Origin: Pascua guehoae
Taxonomy: Eukaryota > Basidiomycota > Tremellomycetes > Trichosporonales > Trichosporonaceae
Assembly (NCBI GenBank): GCA_001600415.1
Contig: BCJX01000007.1
Location: 714,032 to 778,031 of the forward strand
DNA length: 64,000 nucleotides
Reading direction: 5' to 3'
The first letter of the stretch is position 1; the number at the start of each line of letters is the position of its first letter. This document shows, in pieces, positions 1-12,605 of the stretch. The position numbers and the translations under genes were made by a program. The notes under the pieces are model-generated. The model saw only the letters and a list, made by a program, of their open reading frames with translations, was not told the origin of the DNA and searched no databases.

Positions 1-2229
1 CTGTTCCTGTACACAACGTCTGCTGTACCTGCTGTACCAGGGCCACCTGCATACCTCGTCGCCCATTTCTGTTGCTCTTGCATTCCAGACACCTCGACGC
101 ACGCGCACACCCCACATCCTACACGCACACGCCCACACCCACGCCACTCGACCAAGCAAACAAGCAAGGAAAGGCCAGTGCGACCCAACAGTGCAACTGT
201 GCCCATTCCCCCCCTTGCCCCATCCCTCCATCCCATCGCACATCCCGACCTTGTGCCCAATCGGCCCAAAGACACAAGGGCAACAAGGATTCATCCTTGA
301 AACTCCCTTTCGCCCGCGCTGTCACGACTGTGCTCGGCCAGTACAGACGTAGCAGGCGTAGCAGACGTAGCAGACAGACAAGCCCAGGTGTCACAGTCCT
401 ACGTTGGGTTACCTGTGCTCGTGCCGTGCCTGTCTGTTCGGCTCTCTCTCTCTCTCGACTTGGGCCCCCCCTTGGCCCCCTGCCCTTGCTTGTCCAAGTT
501 TATTGCTCCTCCTGGCTACCAACCCCGTCCACTGGGCTTCTGGCTTCTGGCTCCTGGCTCGTAGGCCATTGCACTTGAGGCTTCCACTGGGCTGCCTCAC
601 GGCCCCTTTTGCCGCCATTGGTCTCGGTCGCTCGTCACTCGCCGCCCGTTGCCACCTCATCGCGCCAACTTTGCCTCTGCTGCTGCACAAGACTCGCGCC
701 AGCAGTCGACATCTCCGACAATCGTCACTGCCACTTGGCCACCTCGGACATCGACGCCTTCTTCACTCCCCCCCCCCCCCCTGAACGGCAGTGAGCCCCC
801 GCGCGCCCGTCGGCATCGCGCCCCTCATCCGCTCGTCTTCCGTCGGACAGACAGCTCGGTGCCCGCGCTCGTGCTCTTGCTCGTGCTCTTGCTCTCGCTC
901 GCCTCGCTCGCAGCACCTGCCGGCCCGCATCTCTCCATCTGACACCCCCGCAGGTGCGCCAATCGTTCGTCCTTAGCCGGCCGCCTGGGCCTTCGAGGCC
1001 TGTGCCACCCCCGACCCCCCCGCGACTCGACTGGCGGCCGGCATTTGACACGCGCAACACGCGACGTCAAGGAATCAACAGCACGCACCTTGCCAGTCCA
1101 CCGACTGCGCCCTTGATCTCAAACTACGGCCGGCATTGACAACAGGCTCGCCCAACACGCCGCGTCGCCAGACTCACATCGGCCCGCGCAACCCCTCCAT
1201 CCGGCTGTTCGATACACCCTCCCCTCCGAGACTTGCTTGCGCAAAGCCTCGAAACACATCCACCGGCGCCGTCACCAGTCCACCCGGCTGACACGCTGCC
1301 CCCCCCCCCGCCCCTTTCCCCGCATCGCCTTTCCCATCTCTCGGCGTGCGGTACCCTTCCTCGAGCATTGGCACGCTCGACCCACGCGCTCGCTCGTCAC
1401 TCGTCACCCTCTCGTCGGCGACTGCCGCCGCGCGCGCCCGGCTACAAGTGTCGTTTGCACCTGCGCTTGCCACCACCTGTCACGACATCATTCGTACTGG
1501 GCATAAGCGGGCACACTGCGCATAACCACGCGGTACACACGGATAACAGACAACGTACCCCGAGCTTAACTTGGTTCTCGCTGCTGCTTCTGTTCGATAC
1601 CGGCACACATACACTGCCCGATCGCTGGCAGGATCGTTTGCCTTGTGATCGCACTTTGCTGCGTGCCTCAAAATCCTCCGACTTGCAAAGCAATTAATCC
1701 AGTCGGCCAACAAGCCCTGCAGCAACGACCCCGCAAAAGCGGGTTCCTACGCCTGTGCGACGAGACACGAGACACGACACAGGCCCAGCGAGATTGCCAG
1801 TTGTGGTCTGGAAACCCTGTCCGACGCCGAGCACGGCCCCCACCGCTACGCCACCGGCTTGCGTCACGGACCTCTTTACCCCTTGACCTCTCTTGTTCTC
1901 TCGTCCTCGTTCGCTCCCCTCCCACGCCGGACTCTTTTTTTTTTCTGCCTCCCCTGCAACACACCTACCCACCCCCTTGGTCTTCACGTTCCCTCGCCCA
2001 ACACCCGGGTCAAAGCGCCAACCCACGCGCCGCCAGTGCTTGCTGCTCAAGCATCCACCGCCGCATCTCGCGCTGAGGGCTCACGCGTGCGCCTCTCTCC
2101 TTGGGCCCACCTGACACGTTTCCACCCCCAAATCGCAACAAGCAGCACACCACCCCCGTTCGCTCCCTACCCCCCCCCCGCCCTCACCCACACCAGCCCA
2201 CACTGGGCCACACCCACTCGCCCACCACG
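1..2229. other. Gene-free leader/promoter region upstream of the Ras exchange factor
   Basis: No open frame here resembles a protein; the frames present are low-complexity Ser/Pro/Arg shadows of a pyrimidine-rich strand. The last few hundred bases before the ATG at 2230 are C/T-rich, with poly-C runs at about 770-781 and before 2200, as is usual for long 5' leaders in these fungi. A TGCTCK-type repeat lies at about 870-905. I see no tRNA and no TATA box placed convincingly. Confidence 0.55.
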
Positions 2230-5200
2230 ATGGCTGATACCCGCATCTCGTCGACTGCAGTCATCTCCCCCCAAGCCGCCCTCGAAGCCCTGGGATTTGT
2301 GGACCCAAGCGATCACGCCGACTCCGGCCCCTCGCCGGGCCCATCTGGATCAAGCTCTATGCCACATCCACATCCACATCCGCTCCTAGCCCGTTCCACC
2401 GCCGGGAACGCCGCCAGCGTAGCCTTTGCCTCCACTGGACTAGCTGCCTCGACACTAGCTTCTGCCACTGCTGGCTCTGCCATTGCCGCAGCGGGAGGCT
2501 CTTCCCTTGCTCACACTGCCAACCTGTCACACTTCTCCCACACCCACCCACACGGCGCCATTCAGCACCACGCCCAAGACCCGTCCGGCGAGGCCCTTGG
2601 GTTCCCGGCAAACGCCCAAGTTGTCCGCGTGCCCGAGGGACAACGATATCGTGTCCGCGCCGTATACGACTTTGACGCCACAGACGAGTCGGCCTTGAGC
2701 TTTCGCGCAGGCGATATCATTGAAGTCTTAACCATGCTCCCGAGCGGATGGTGGGATGGTATGCTCGGCGCCAACCGCGGTTGGTTTCCCAGCAACTATG
2801 TCGAAGACTTTGACGACGCCGACCTGTACGAGAACGACTACGCCCTCGAAATGGCGCCCGATGGAAGCATCATCCATCGCAACCCCGAAGCGGCAGCAGA
2901 CATTCTCGGACTCGACGAAAGTCTGGCCCGCGGATGGAGCGGATGGGGCGGAGACGCAATGTCCACGTCGCTCGACGACCTCGCGCTTGAACTCATGCAC
3001 TCGACCTCTCTCGGCGGCGGCGGCGGCGGACATCCGTCAAACTTTGATCAGGCAGGACCGCCACAGGTGCACGCAGCGAACAGAAGCATGGACCCCCACC
3101 GCCCAAACCGCCGGAGCCTCACTGCCGATCCTGACGAGACTCTGCACGCCATGCCACGCACATCACGAGAAATCGTAGACGCCTGGGTCCCATCACTCAC
3201 AAATGATGGACGTGTGAGTTGTGCCAGCACACGAGATAGCTGCTTTGACCCCCCACCCCCCATTGCCGACGACACCGCTGGGCTCGCGCAGCAACGTGGC
3301 CATTTCTGACACTCCAGGTCTTTTACCAAAACACGCAGACTGGCGAGCGGTCGTGGGAGCTTCCAGAGGGACCACCACAAGAGCTACATACGTTCAACAG
3401 CCGCCCCAGCAGCACCCACGGAGACGACTATGGCGAGCCACTGCAAAGACTAGGGAGCGGCCGACCGTCGTCGTACGATTTCAGCAGAGACCCACGAGCC
3501 CAAGGCGCGCGCAAGGCATCCGATGTGTCGTCTAAGGGCGGGGCGTCGTTTGCAATGTCCAGCTTGCCTGATGACGGGTTCCGCATCCCTTCCAATCTTG
3601 CCCACGGCGGCGTGCCATACCCATGGGTCGCACGCCTCACCGAGGACGGCCGAGCGTGGTTCTTTGTCAACCAGATCACTGGTGAAACGCGTCGCGATCC
3701 CCCGCACGCGGCGACGTTGCGAGTCGATGGCGTTCCACCACGCCGGGCGAGCGTTGGCGCCACTGGCCAACCCGTTAGTCGGCCACAAACGCATCGCCGC
3801 ACACAGACCGAGTGGGAGGAGAGGATACGCACGGCTGTCGAGCCGTTGTACACTCCCCCACCGCGGCTAACGATGGATGCTCTCATCACTGGCGTCAACA
3901 ATGCTGTTGCCGACGTGTACGAAGCAGCGTTGGCCGGTGCTGCGGCCGAGGAGGAGATCGCCGTCGCTCGCAGCATACAGGACGGGCTCGCAGACGCCAT
4001 GGCACACGACGAGGCAGCGACCGAGCGCATGACTATTGCACGCGAGGGCATCATCAATGCCGTGCACGACCTCATTGTCGCGTTTGGCTACGTGGGACCC
4101 ATCATTGCGTCCCCGCAGGGACTCGATTCACAAATCTTAAACGACACCATGATCCGACCCAAGTGGGCGTCGGACATGTCGCTTGTCGGCTCGCTTGGAT
4201 TACTGTCCATTACCATCCACACGGCCATCACGGCACCCCGCGTCTCCGAGCCCGGGACGTCCATCTGGGGTGATGTCATGCGGGCAGCAACAAAGTTCCG
4301 TGGCGTTGTCGAGGCCTTCCCGGGCCTCGTCCTCGGTGACGCACCCGACCGCGGCAGCGTAACGGGCCGACCGCTCATTGCGTGGTTTGGCGCCGACACG
4401 GTGAGCGATTTCATGTCGGGACGTTTCGGCTTTGGTCCCGCCCTCGACACGGTTCAGCGGCCCCTGGACCAGTCGGCGGTTATCGAAGTGCAAAAGCTCA
4501 AGGCCGAGGTGGATGCCTTTGTCCGTGTCGCCGGTACCGCGGGTGAAGACGGGCTTTTGGAGATTCTCCGTGCACTCACCCGCTTCCGCGACGCGGTCCT
4601 GCACATTGATGTTGCCGTGGCCATTGACCTCGACGGCGAGGACGCAAATGCCGGCACGCAGACGGGCGAGCACCACGCCGAGGACGCCAGAGTGTATGCC
4701 GACCTCGTGAGCCGGGCACGCACAGCGTTGCGCGACCTCGACGAGGCGGTACTGGCTCTCGATGAGGCCAGTGCCGACCTGTACCTCCGTTCCGACAGCG
4801 AGTCACCGGCGTCGAGCTCTACGTCTCTGGCGTACGAGTCCATCTCCCAGGGCGTGTCGGCCGTGTTCCGGGCCTTTTCATCTCTGCTCATGGTGTCCCA
4901 GCAGCAGACGGCGAGCATTGACCAGGGTATTGTGCGCGGCAGTCTCGGCGCGCGCAGCTCGACTGCTGCTGCCCGCCGTGCTGCCGCAGCCGCTGCACGC
5001 GCCCGGACGTACTCTAACGCGTCGTTTGACTCGACGCGCTCGCGTCGGTCAGAGGTCCAACGAGTACAGGCCGACCACAAGCGCAATGCGTCAATGGCGT
5101 CGTCTGCCGACTCGCACCCTTCGCGAACGACTGCGTCCGAGACCGAGTTTCTCGACCAGGATGAGGGCCGGGCATCGAGCGATCAACGACCGCCGAGCGC

Positions 5201-7160
5201 ACGCCGCGAGTCGCGCACATCCCACTCGGCGTCGGCGAGCCAGACATCTCTGTCCACGTCGACCAAGCGTGGCGGCGATGCATCGAGCTCACAGACATCG
5301 CTGGCGTTCCAGCCCGAGTCGTCCGAGTCTGGCAGCATGCGGGGATCGAACCGTGCCAGCATCCTCAAGGCCGTCCCGAGCTTCCTGAGACAACACCGCG
5401 GCGACGAGAATGCCAAGAGCAAGGTTGCGCGTGCGAGGGACAAGATGACCAGGGAGGTAGCCCGGCGCGACTCGATGCTGCCACCGACACCCGCGACGCC
5501 AATAGCGCCCTCGCAGCCACCACCGATGGCACCGATCCGCCCACCACCAGCATGGGACCAGGAGTCCGACACGCCGCCTGGCGAGCTTGTGCTCGACGAC
5601 AAGGGCGCAGTCAAGTATGGTACGATTCGAGCACTCGTCGAGCGCCTCACGCCTCACGGGTCGTCGGACACGTCCTTCTTTCAGGCCTTCCTCCTCACAT
5701 ACCGCTCGTTTGTCACCACCGAGGACTTGTTTGCGTTGCTCATTGAACGATTCAATGTTGCCCCTCCACCAGACCTCTCACCCGAGCAGCTTCGGGAATG
5801 GGAGGCGCGCAAGCAGACACCTATCCGCTTGCGGTAAGTATGGACCGTCAACGGTTACACTCTTGCGTACTTGAAGCTGACTCGCAGTGTGGCCAACACG
5901 TTCAAGGCATGGCTCGACCACCACTACGTGGAGAAGCGGGATCAGAACATGCTGGACACGGTCGCCGACTTTGCTGCAATGCTTAAGACGGTCAACACGG
6001 TCGGCATGCAGATGCTCTCGGGGCAGCTCATGCTCAGTGTGGAACGGCGGCGGCGCGGCGAGCCCGATCTCACAAAGACGCGTCGTGGCGGTGTGCCGAC
6101 CAGCGGACCCCCTCCGCCCATCCCGCTCGCGCCCAAGACGACTGGCAAGCCGATGCAGTTGCTCGACATTCCCCCGCTCGAGATTGCGCGCCAGTGGACG
6201 CTTGTCGACTTTGATCTCTTCCAGGCCATCAAGCCTGCCGAGTGCCTGCACAAGGCGTGGACAAAGGAGGACAAGGCGGAGCGGGCACCTGGTCTCGTAA
6301 AGGCCATTGCCAACACGAACCGTGTGGGCCGATTGGTGACTGCGCACATTCTGCGCTTCCGCGACGTCAAGGCACGCGCGACTGCCGTCAAGCACTGGAT
6401 CAGTGTGGCCATGGAAGCGCGCGCTCTCAACAACTTTTCCACCATGGCGTCCATCACTGGTGGTCTGAGCACGGCGGCCATTTCGCGCCTGAGGCGGACG
6501 TGGGAGCAGCTGAGCGAAAAGACGCTGCGCGACTGGCAGGTTCTCGAGGGCACGTTGGACTCTAGCAAAAACTTTGCTCGCTACAAGGACCATCTCAAGA
6601 GCATCAACCCGCCCTGTGTGCCGTTCTTTGGGTTTTACCTGACCCTCCTGACGTTTATCGAGGACGGCAACAAGGACATGGTCGTCGCACCTGGCTCGTC
6701 CAATGCGTCGCTCCCGCTCTCGCCCTCTGCGTCGCAGCAGAGCATGCACCCGTCCATCAGCGCGATGAGCACCATCAGCTCGGTCCCCAGTGCCGCCACC
6801 AGCACGGCAGTCGCGAGCAGCAACGCCAGCTCTACAGCCACGTCTGTCACGGCCGCCACGGCCAACGGAAACAGCAACGGCAACGCCGAGCCATCTGCCG
6901 ACGCGACGCCCGTCGCGAGCACACAGCCGCTCATGCTCATCAACTTTTTCAAGCGCAGCCTTACGGCAGAGATTATCCGCGACATTCAACAGTACCAGGC
7001 CATCGGGTACAACCTGACCCCGGCCAAGACGATTGCCGCGTTCCTCGAGGAGAGCATTGACGAGGCCATGGAGGACACGCGCGACCTGTACGACGTGTCC
7101 AAGGCGATTGAACCAAAGGCCCCCGCCGGCGAGGAGGCACGGTATGGACGGAGGATCTAG
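2230..7160 (+). CDS. CDC25: Cdc25-type Ras guanine nucleotide exchange factor with SH3 and WW modules
   Basis: Loads GTP onto Ras at the plasma membrane, upstream of adenylyl cyclase and morphogenesis in fungi. Exons 2230-3213, 3318-5833 and 5888-7160 give 1590 residues; introns of 104 and 54 nt have GTGAGT/GTAAGT donors. Order seen: low-complexity N-terminus; SH3 domain at about 138-196 (ALYDF-type core, then GWW and PSNYV); WW domain at about 318-345, split by intron 1 between DGR and VFYQN; a degenerate WW-like module at about 427-455 whose second Trp is Arg; a long helical and Ser-rich middle; RasGEF_N at about 1086-1200 (FLLTYRSF); catalytic RasGEF at about 1257-1580. The start ATG sits in CACGATGG with no upstream in-frame alternative that looks coding. 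Convergent with SPT8. The family assignment is firm; which fungal paralogue it is (Cdc25 or Ste6-like) is less so. Confidence 0.93.
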
Positions 7161-7554
7161 TCGAGAGTGAGTACGAGCGCGGCGAGCGGCGCAGCCGCGA
7201 GTCGAGACTGGGCGATGCGACACACCACTGACTGGCAGGACTGGACATCAACTACATTCTAGCACCCAAGTATCAGCCCTAGCATAGTAGTGCGCATAGT
7301 GTAGGCCCCGGCAGAGTTTGTCTGGAGGCGATGCATTGTATGTAGGAGCCCCAGCAAGTGTGGGAGCAGTACGCACGGCAGCGACCGGGGGGCAGTGCAG
7401 GGGGCAGTGCAGGCAAGGCAATGGCAAGGGTGCCTCGCAGGTCGGACAAGAGCTACAGTATTAGAACGTGATGGGTAGAGGGTAGAGCGGCGGTACAAGC
7501 GGCCATTCTGTCCGCCGAGAGACAAGTAGGACAAGGTCGACAGATTTAGACGGA
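7161..7554. other. Convergent 3' intergenic region between RasGEF and SPT8
   Basis: About 390 nt between two stop codons, containing both 3' UTRs. A GTGAGT-like donor soon after the RasGEF stop could mark a 3' UTR intron, but no coding continuation is evident. Confidence 0.5.
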
Positions 7555-10281
7555 TCACCACTTGATCTCATGCATGAGCACGACCTTTGTGCTCTCGCCC
7601 ATCCATCCGCGGTCGCCGCTGGCCGTGATGAGGAACCGACATGTGGGGTCGACGACTGTGTGTGAGCGGGGGTCAAGTGGTATGGTCTTGTGGGAAATCA
7701 CAGTCTTGGGCTGGACTGGGCCACAACGGAACATGGAACGGTGAACATGGACGACGGACACTAGCCCCACTGGCCCACGAACGCGCTACTCACGCATACT
7801 CGAGACAATCCCGCCATGGTGGCCGGCAATAATCCTAAACGGCGGCCGTCCCGACGTCTTCTTCTTGGGCTCCTCGGGCTCATAGTACTCGAGCGTATTC
7901 CACAGGCGAATATTGTCCAGACTCGCGCTCGCGACGTGCTTGCCGTCCGGGAACGCGACGAGGCACGACACGGGTCCAGAGTCGGCGGGCGTGCGGAGGG
8001 TGCGGAGGAGGTTGCCTGCGGTTGGGGATGTGTTGCGCACGTCCCAGATGTCGATTGTGCCGTTGCGGCGGCCGGCGAGGACTTGGTTGCCCGAGCCGAG
8101 GAATGTGGCCTGGGGTCAGTGGGGGGCGATGCATGGCTGAGGTTTGAGTTCAGAGTGTTGTTTTGTCTTGTCTCTGTTCGACAGTCTGCAATTCTGCACA
8201 CTTCACCCTGCCATACTCTGCTGCGCTTACTCACACTCATGCACCATGGCGGCGCGCGATCTCCAGGCGGCAAGCGCGCGACGTGCCCGCCCACACGCCG
8301 GTCGAGGAGGGTGACCTGCCCGTCCATCGCCGACGTGAGGAGCACGTCGTCCGAGTACTGCCGCCAGTCTGCTGGCGAGAGGAGGGGGATACGTGCTGCT
8401 GCCGATCGTGGCGCGGCGGCAGCGGACGGGTTGAAGAGGCGCGTGGGAGTGGGTGCGGTCGACGACGACGGCGCAGCGGGGGTGACGGTGGGAGTGGGCT
8501 TGGTCGTCCCCGGGAGCGCGAGGGCGAACGGTGCCGGCGTCGGAGCCGGCTGGGAGGGTGGGGCCGGTGCTGGGGCGGGCGTGGGCTCAGCCATGGGCAC
8601 GTCGTCTTCGCCGTCCGCGTCGTCGTCGAACAGCGGGTCGTACGACCCTGCGCTCTTGTTATCGTCTTCGGCCTCACCGTCGGCGTCCGCGTCGGCGTCT
8701 GTCGTCGCGTCCGCCATCTTGACGTCCCCGTCTGCATCGGCCTTGTCACCGTCCCCCCCTGCCGCTCCGTTCGCTCCGCCCACGTCCCCGTTCACACCAC
8801 CGTTTGCCGCACCGTCGGCCTCGGCTGGGCGGTCTGCCTTGAAGAAACCCTCGCCGACGTGCACGCTCACTTCGGGGCCCTCGGTCGCCGACGTCACCTC
8901 GGGGCGGAGGGCGAGGGACGAGATTTGCGCGCCGTGTGTGGGATATGTGCGCGTCACCTGGCCCGTGTTTAGGTCCCATTCCTGTTGTTAGCAAAGGGTA
9001 TGCGGGGACGTTATAATGAGGCCTCCTCGTGGCACAAGCCTATGAGGCCTGAGGTGCACGCACTTTCAATGCGCCGTCCCAGGACCCGCTCAACAAGCTT
9101 GTCTCCCCGGGTAAGAGCTGGAGACACGACACGACGCTAGTATGTCCTGTGAGCGAGTGGATGAGACGCCCGGGCTCATGTCGGAGCGAGTAGAGGTTGA
9201 TCGGTCCCGACTGCGTGTTAGCCATGCCAGTTCTCGCGCGTGAGGCTCGCTGGGCCGCCTTGGACCCACCTGTGTCCCTGCGAGCGACCATAGTCCATCC
9301 CCCTCGCACGCCAGACTGTACACTGCCTCCATCTTTCTGCTCTTGACCCCCTGGGCATCCGCACTCTCGACCTCGCACGGCCACCACCCCCGCCCGACGC
9401 CGGCCTTGTTGACGCCCTCGCCGAGGCCGACGACCGCGCGCTGCTGCGCCGTCATAACCTGGCCGCCGTTGACGCTCGCCCAGAAATCGTAGGCGCGGAT
9501 ATACCCGTCCTGGCTTCCTGTGAGGAGGTACGACAGGCAGCTCGTCGACGCCAGCGCGTGCACGGCCGAGGGGAGAGGGATGCCCACGATCGCCTCGATG
9601 GTTAGTGACGAGTCGCGGGGGACTGCTGCGCGGAAAAGCGCTCGCCGTGTACGGTGTGGAGGGGTCGGGGGCGCTTCAGAGGGTGCAGAGGGTCCAAACG
9701 TATCGCTGGCCTCTTTTGCTGGAGACCCCCTTGCAGACTTTACTGGCGAGGCAACGCGATCTGGTGCTGGTGGCTCCGTTGGTCGTGCGGATGCTGGGCG
9801 TGTCAGTGTGGCACAGACAGGACAATAGGAGAGGACACATACTATCGCCGTCCTCGTCGTCGTCCTCATCGTCGTCCTCATCATCATCGTCCTCATCATC
9901 ATCATCGTCGTCGTCGTCCCCGTCTCCATCCCCGTCGTCGTCGTCATCCCCATCGTCGTCGTCGTCGCCATCATCCCCATCGCCATCTCCATCGCCGTCC
10001 ATTTGGTCCTCGTAGCTGCAGTGTGAGCGTGGCCATCATATAGCCAGTATCCAGCGTCCAGCGTCCAGGCGGTCGCCGAGCACCACGGGCGGCACGTACT
10101 CCTTGACCTCCTGCAGCGTTAGTACCCATTCAACAACACAAGCTGTCCCAACTCGCATGTGAGGTGCCGAGCACGCCCCAGTACGCCACATGCAGCCTGC
10201 ATCAAGCAACTCTGCACTACGCACCTCATCCTCATCCTCGTCCTCCTCGTAGTCGTTGTCATCTTCGTCTTCGCTGCGCAT
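7555..10281 (-). CDS. SPT8: SAGA complex subunit Spt8, WD40 protein
   Basis: Spt8 is the TBP-interacting WD40 subunit of SAGA in the nucleus. Eight exons (descending): 10281-10225, 10110-10100, 10015-9843, 9793-9270, 9210-9064, 8981-8235, 8109-7794 and 7655-7555. They sum to 691 residues with every junction in phase. Evidence: an extreme Asp/Glu-rich N-terminus (about residues 1-80), as in yeast Spt8; then GSQDGYIRAYDF, a W-rich segment, HTSVVSCLQL with SLLSGSWDGALK and EWDLNTG, and a low-complexity insert in exon 6 ending at DPLFDDD. It continues with PPWCMS, AGRRNGTIDIWD and a C-terminal GHHGGIVSSM...DPTCRFLITASGDRGW. The family signature is unmistakable. Exon 2 would be only 11 nt, inferred because exons 1 and 3 are out of phase without it. 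Divergent from VMA8 across 251 bp. Confidence 0.92.
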
Positions 10282-10532
10282 TGTTGTGGATGGATGGTAG
10301 GGTGGTATTGATGTAGGAAGGACGGATCCAAATTACCGACCCGATGGCATTCAAGTTGCCGCCGCCCGGACCTGAATGACGCTGGCCTGGGCGTGCACCG
10401 TGTACCCTGCCCCCCTTGCTTGCCTGCCTGCCGCTGCCTGTACTGACCACCGCCACTGTGACGTTCTCCCCTTCCTGGCCATCTACTGGCAAACCACAAC
10501 ATCCACCACCACTCGTTTATACAACACGCATC
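10282..10532. promoter_or_regulatory. Divergent SPT8/VMA8 promoter
   Basis: 251 bp separate the start codons of SPT8 (minus) and VMA8 (plus), so the segment must hold both promoters and 5' leaders. No clear TATA box is visible. Confidence 0.6.
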
Positions 10533-11805
10533 ATGTCCGGCACCGGTCCCCGCGAGGCCATCTTGTGAGTACCATGCGCCCCTGTGCATCCCGTCTCCAC
10601 AGCTGCATGATCCATACATCCTCGGTGTTGTTATCACGAGCCTGTCATCGTCATCGCCTCCCCCACCCCAGAGCTTTCCTCCTTCACACACTCCCTCTAC
10701 CCCCTCCCCCTTATCTCCCAAGGCTCCAGTCGCTAACCCCAGCCCAACCCGAATGAACCTGACCCTCACCAAGGGCAGGCTCAAGGGCGCGCAGACGGGC
10801 CACTCGCTGCTCGCCAAGAAGCGCGATGCGCTCACGACGCGCTTCCGTGCCATTCTCAAAAAGGTCGACGAGGCCAAGCGCGCCATGGGCCGCGTGCTCC
10901 AGCTCGCGTCCTTCTCCCTCGCAGAGGTCACGTACACGGCCGGCGATATCGGATACCAGGTCCAGGAGAGCGTGCGCAAGGCGACATACACGGTCGCGGC
11001 CAAGCAGGAGAATGTGTCGGGTGTCGTGCTCCCGGCGTTTGAGGGGGTGCGGAGCAAGGATGGCGGTGGTGAGTGGCCTATGGCCCAGCTTGCATGTGGA
11101 CTTGACGACAAGCTGGGCCAGATCAAGCACGGCTGGGTATAGCCTCGTGGCTTGACACAGACTCAGAGCTTCCTCCCCAGTCCACACGCTGCCACAGCTC
11201 ACACACAGACTTCAACCTCACCGGTCTGAGTCGTGGTGGACAGCAGATCCAGAGGAGTCGGGACACATACGTCAAGGCCGTCGGCACACTCGTCGAGCTT
11301 GCATCGCTTCAGGTGAGCTGCGTAGCGTGCACCATCCAGCTGACCCCAGACCGCATTCACCATCCTCGACGAGGTGATCCGCGCCACCAACCGCCGTGTC
11401 AACGCGATCGAGCACGTCGTCATCCCCCGCCTCGAGAACACTATCAGCTACATCAACTCGGAGCTCGATGAGATGGACCGGTGCGTTGGCCCTTCGTGTT
11501 TGGCATCTGGGCTGTGGCATGTCCACCTGACCAGCTCTACCTCTCCAGCCTACAGCACCCAAAGACGCTCCGCAACCTGAATACACAAACACAAACACAC
11601 AGATACTGACACCCCCAGCGAAGAGTTCTTCCGCCTCAAGAAGGTGCAGGGCAAGAAGAAGCGCGACGCGGCGAAATCCAATGCCGAGCGCGAGGCCAAG
11701 AACGCCGGCCTTGAGGAGACGCACAAGGACGATGGCATTGGCGGCGGCATGGCGGGCGGAGCGGACATGCTCGACCAGGACAAGGACGCAGATGTCATTT
11801 TCTAG
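10533..11805 (+). CDS. VMA8: V-type H+-ATPase subunit D
   Basis: Central-stalk subunit of the V1 sector; it couples ATP hydrolysis to rotation at the vacuolar membrane. Exons 10533-10564, 10743-11068, 11209-11312, 11350-11480 and 11619-11805 give 259 residues, against 256 in yeast. Family motifs seen: FPTRMNL near the N-terminus, [90 protein letters not shown] and a C-terminal DVIF. Introns are 178, 140, 37 and 138 nt; the third, at 37 nt, is very short. All phases agree. Confidence 0.97.
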
Positions 11806-11915
11806 TTGTGATGATACCAGTTTTGTGTGCGTCTACCGGAGATGTTGTTGTCACTGAGAGGGAACATTGGGGGAACAACGAGGTTAGCGCTATCCCCGGT
11901 GGTGTGACAAGCAGC

Positions 11916-11920
11916 AAAAA
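11916..11920 (-). terminator. Pol III terminator of tRNA-Lys
   Basis: A T5 run on the minus strand begins six bases beyond the tRNA 3' end. Confidence 0.7.
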
Positions 11921-11925
11921 GATTA

Positions 11926-12018
11926 AGCCCATTATGGGGCTCGAACCCATGACATTTTGATTGCTTACACGCTGTTGGTAGTAAGAGTCAAACTATCTAC
12001 CGACTGATATAAACGGGC
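11926..12018 (-). tRNA. tRNA-Lys(CTT) with 20-nt intron
   Basis: Read on the minus strand: acceptor GCCCGTT pairs with AATGGGC (one G-U); D-stem TATC/GATA with loop AGTCGGTA; anticodon stem TTTGA/TCAAA; loop CT-CTT-A, then a 20-nt intron between positions 37 and 38. The T-arm is ATGGG-TTCGAGC-CCCAT. Mature length with discriminator is 73. The D-stem is A/T-rich and position 10 is T instead of the usual G, so the A box is atypical, yet pairing is kept. Confidence 0.85.
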
Positions 12019-12515
12019 TTGTTGAAAGTAAAGCGGTGGGTAAGCTTGTAGGTGCACCGTCAGCGGAACTTGGGTCCGACGACTGCAGTGCAAGGTCGTC
12101 GAGCAGCTTGTGTTGTTGTTGGGAGGCCAATGACTTGGTGGAGAGGACTTGGGGCCGGAGCGCGACGAGTGGCGTGCCCCTTGGTCTAGCTACGTTGATG
12201 CTAGGACCCAGGTTCCCGAGTCAGCTCCGGCGGCCGGGGAGGACATCGGGGGGGAAGACGAGACGCTTGGCCCAACTTACCACGCTGTCGACTCGGGGAC
12301 GACGACAATTTCTGTGCGGGCAACATGGCCCCGTGGTGCAGCGCCCCAGTTCTCGGTTCCCTGCGACGGTCCACAGGGCCTCGCAGTCGTGGCGTGTGGG
12401 CATGGTGGAGAAACTGGGGCGGACAGTAAAGCAAAGAAAGCAGGCCCGGCTTGTGAACTTGTGAACTTGTGAACTTGACCGCGGCCCGAGGTTGCCTGCC
12501 AGGCAAGAAACCACA
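12019..12515. other. Inter-tRNA spacer
   Basis: About 500 nt between two divergently oriented tRNA genes. Open frames here are short, compositionally random and overlap one another on both strands; no gene is supported. A short tandem (TTGTGAACTTGTGAACTTG) lies at about 12450-12478. Confidence 0.5.
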
Positions 12516-12605
12516 GGTGCCATGGTGTAGTGGCAACATGTCCGTTTTGGGAGCATATCAACGTCTCAGTACGGGAGATCAGGAGTTCAAACCTCCTTGG
12601 CGCCC
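12516..12605 (+). tRNA. tRNA-Pro(TGG) with 18-nt intron
   Basis: Acceptor GGTGCCA pairs with TGGCGCC (one G-U). D-stem is GTGT/ACAT with loop AGTGGCA; anticodon stem TCCGT/ACGGG; loop TT-TGG-G, then an 18-nt intron before T38. The T-arm is AGGAG-TTCAAAC-CTCCT, discriminator C. Mature length is 72. Confidence 0.92.

Noticed and set aside
9605..10043. Long plus-strand frames rich in Ser or Arg/His
   Set aside because: They are antisense shadows of the Asp/Glu-encoding trinucleotide tract of SPT8.
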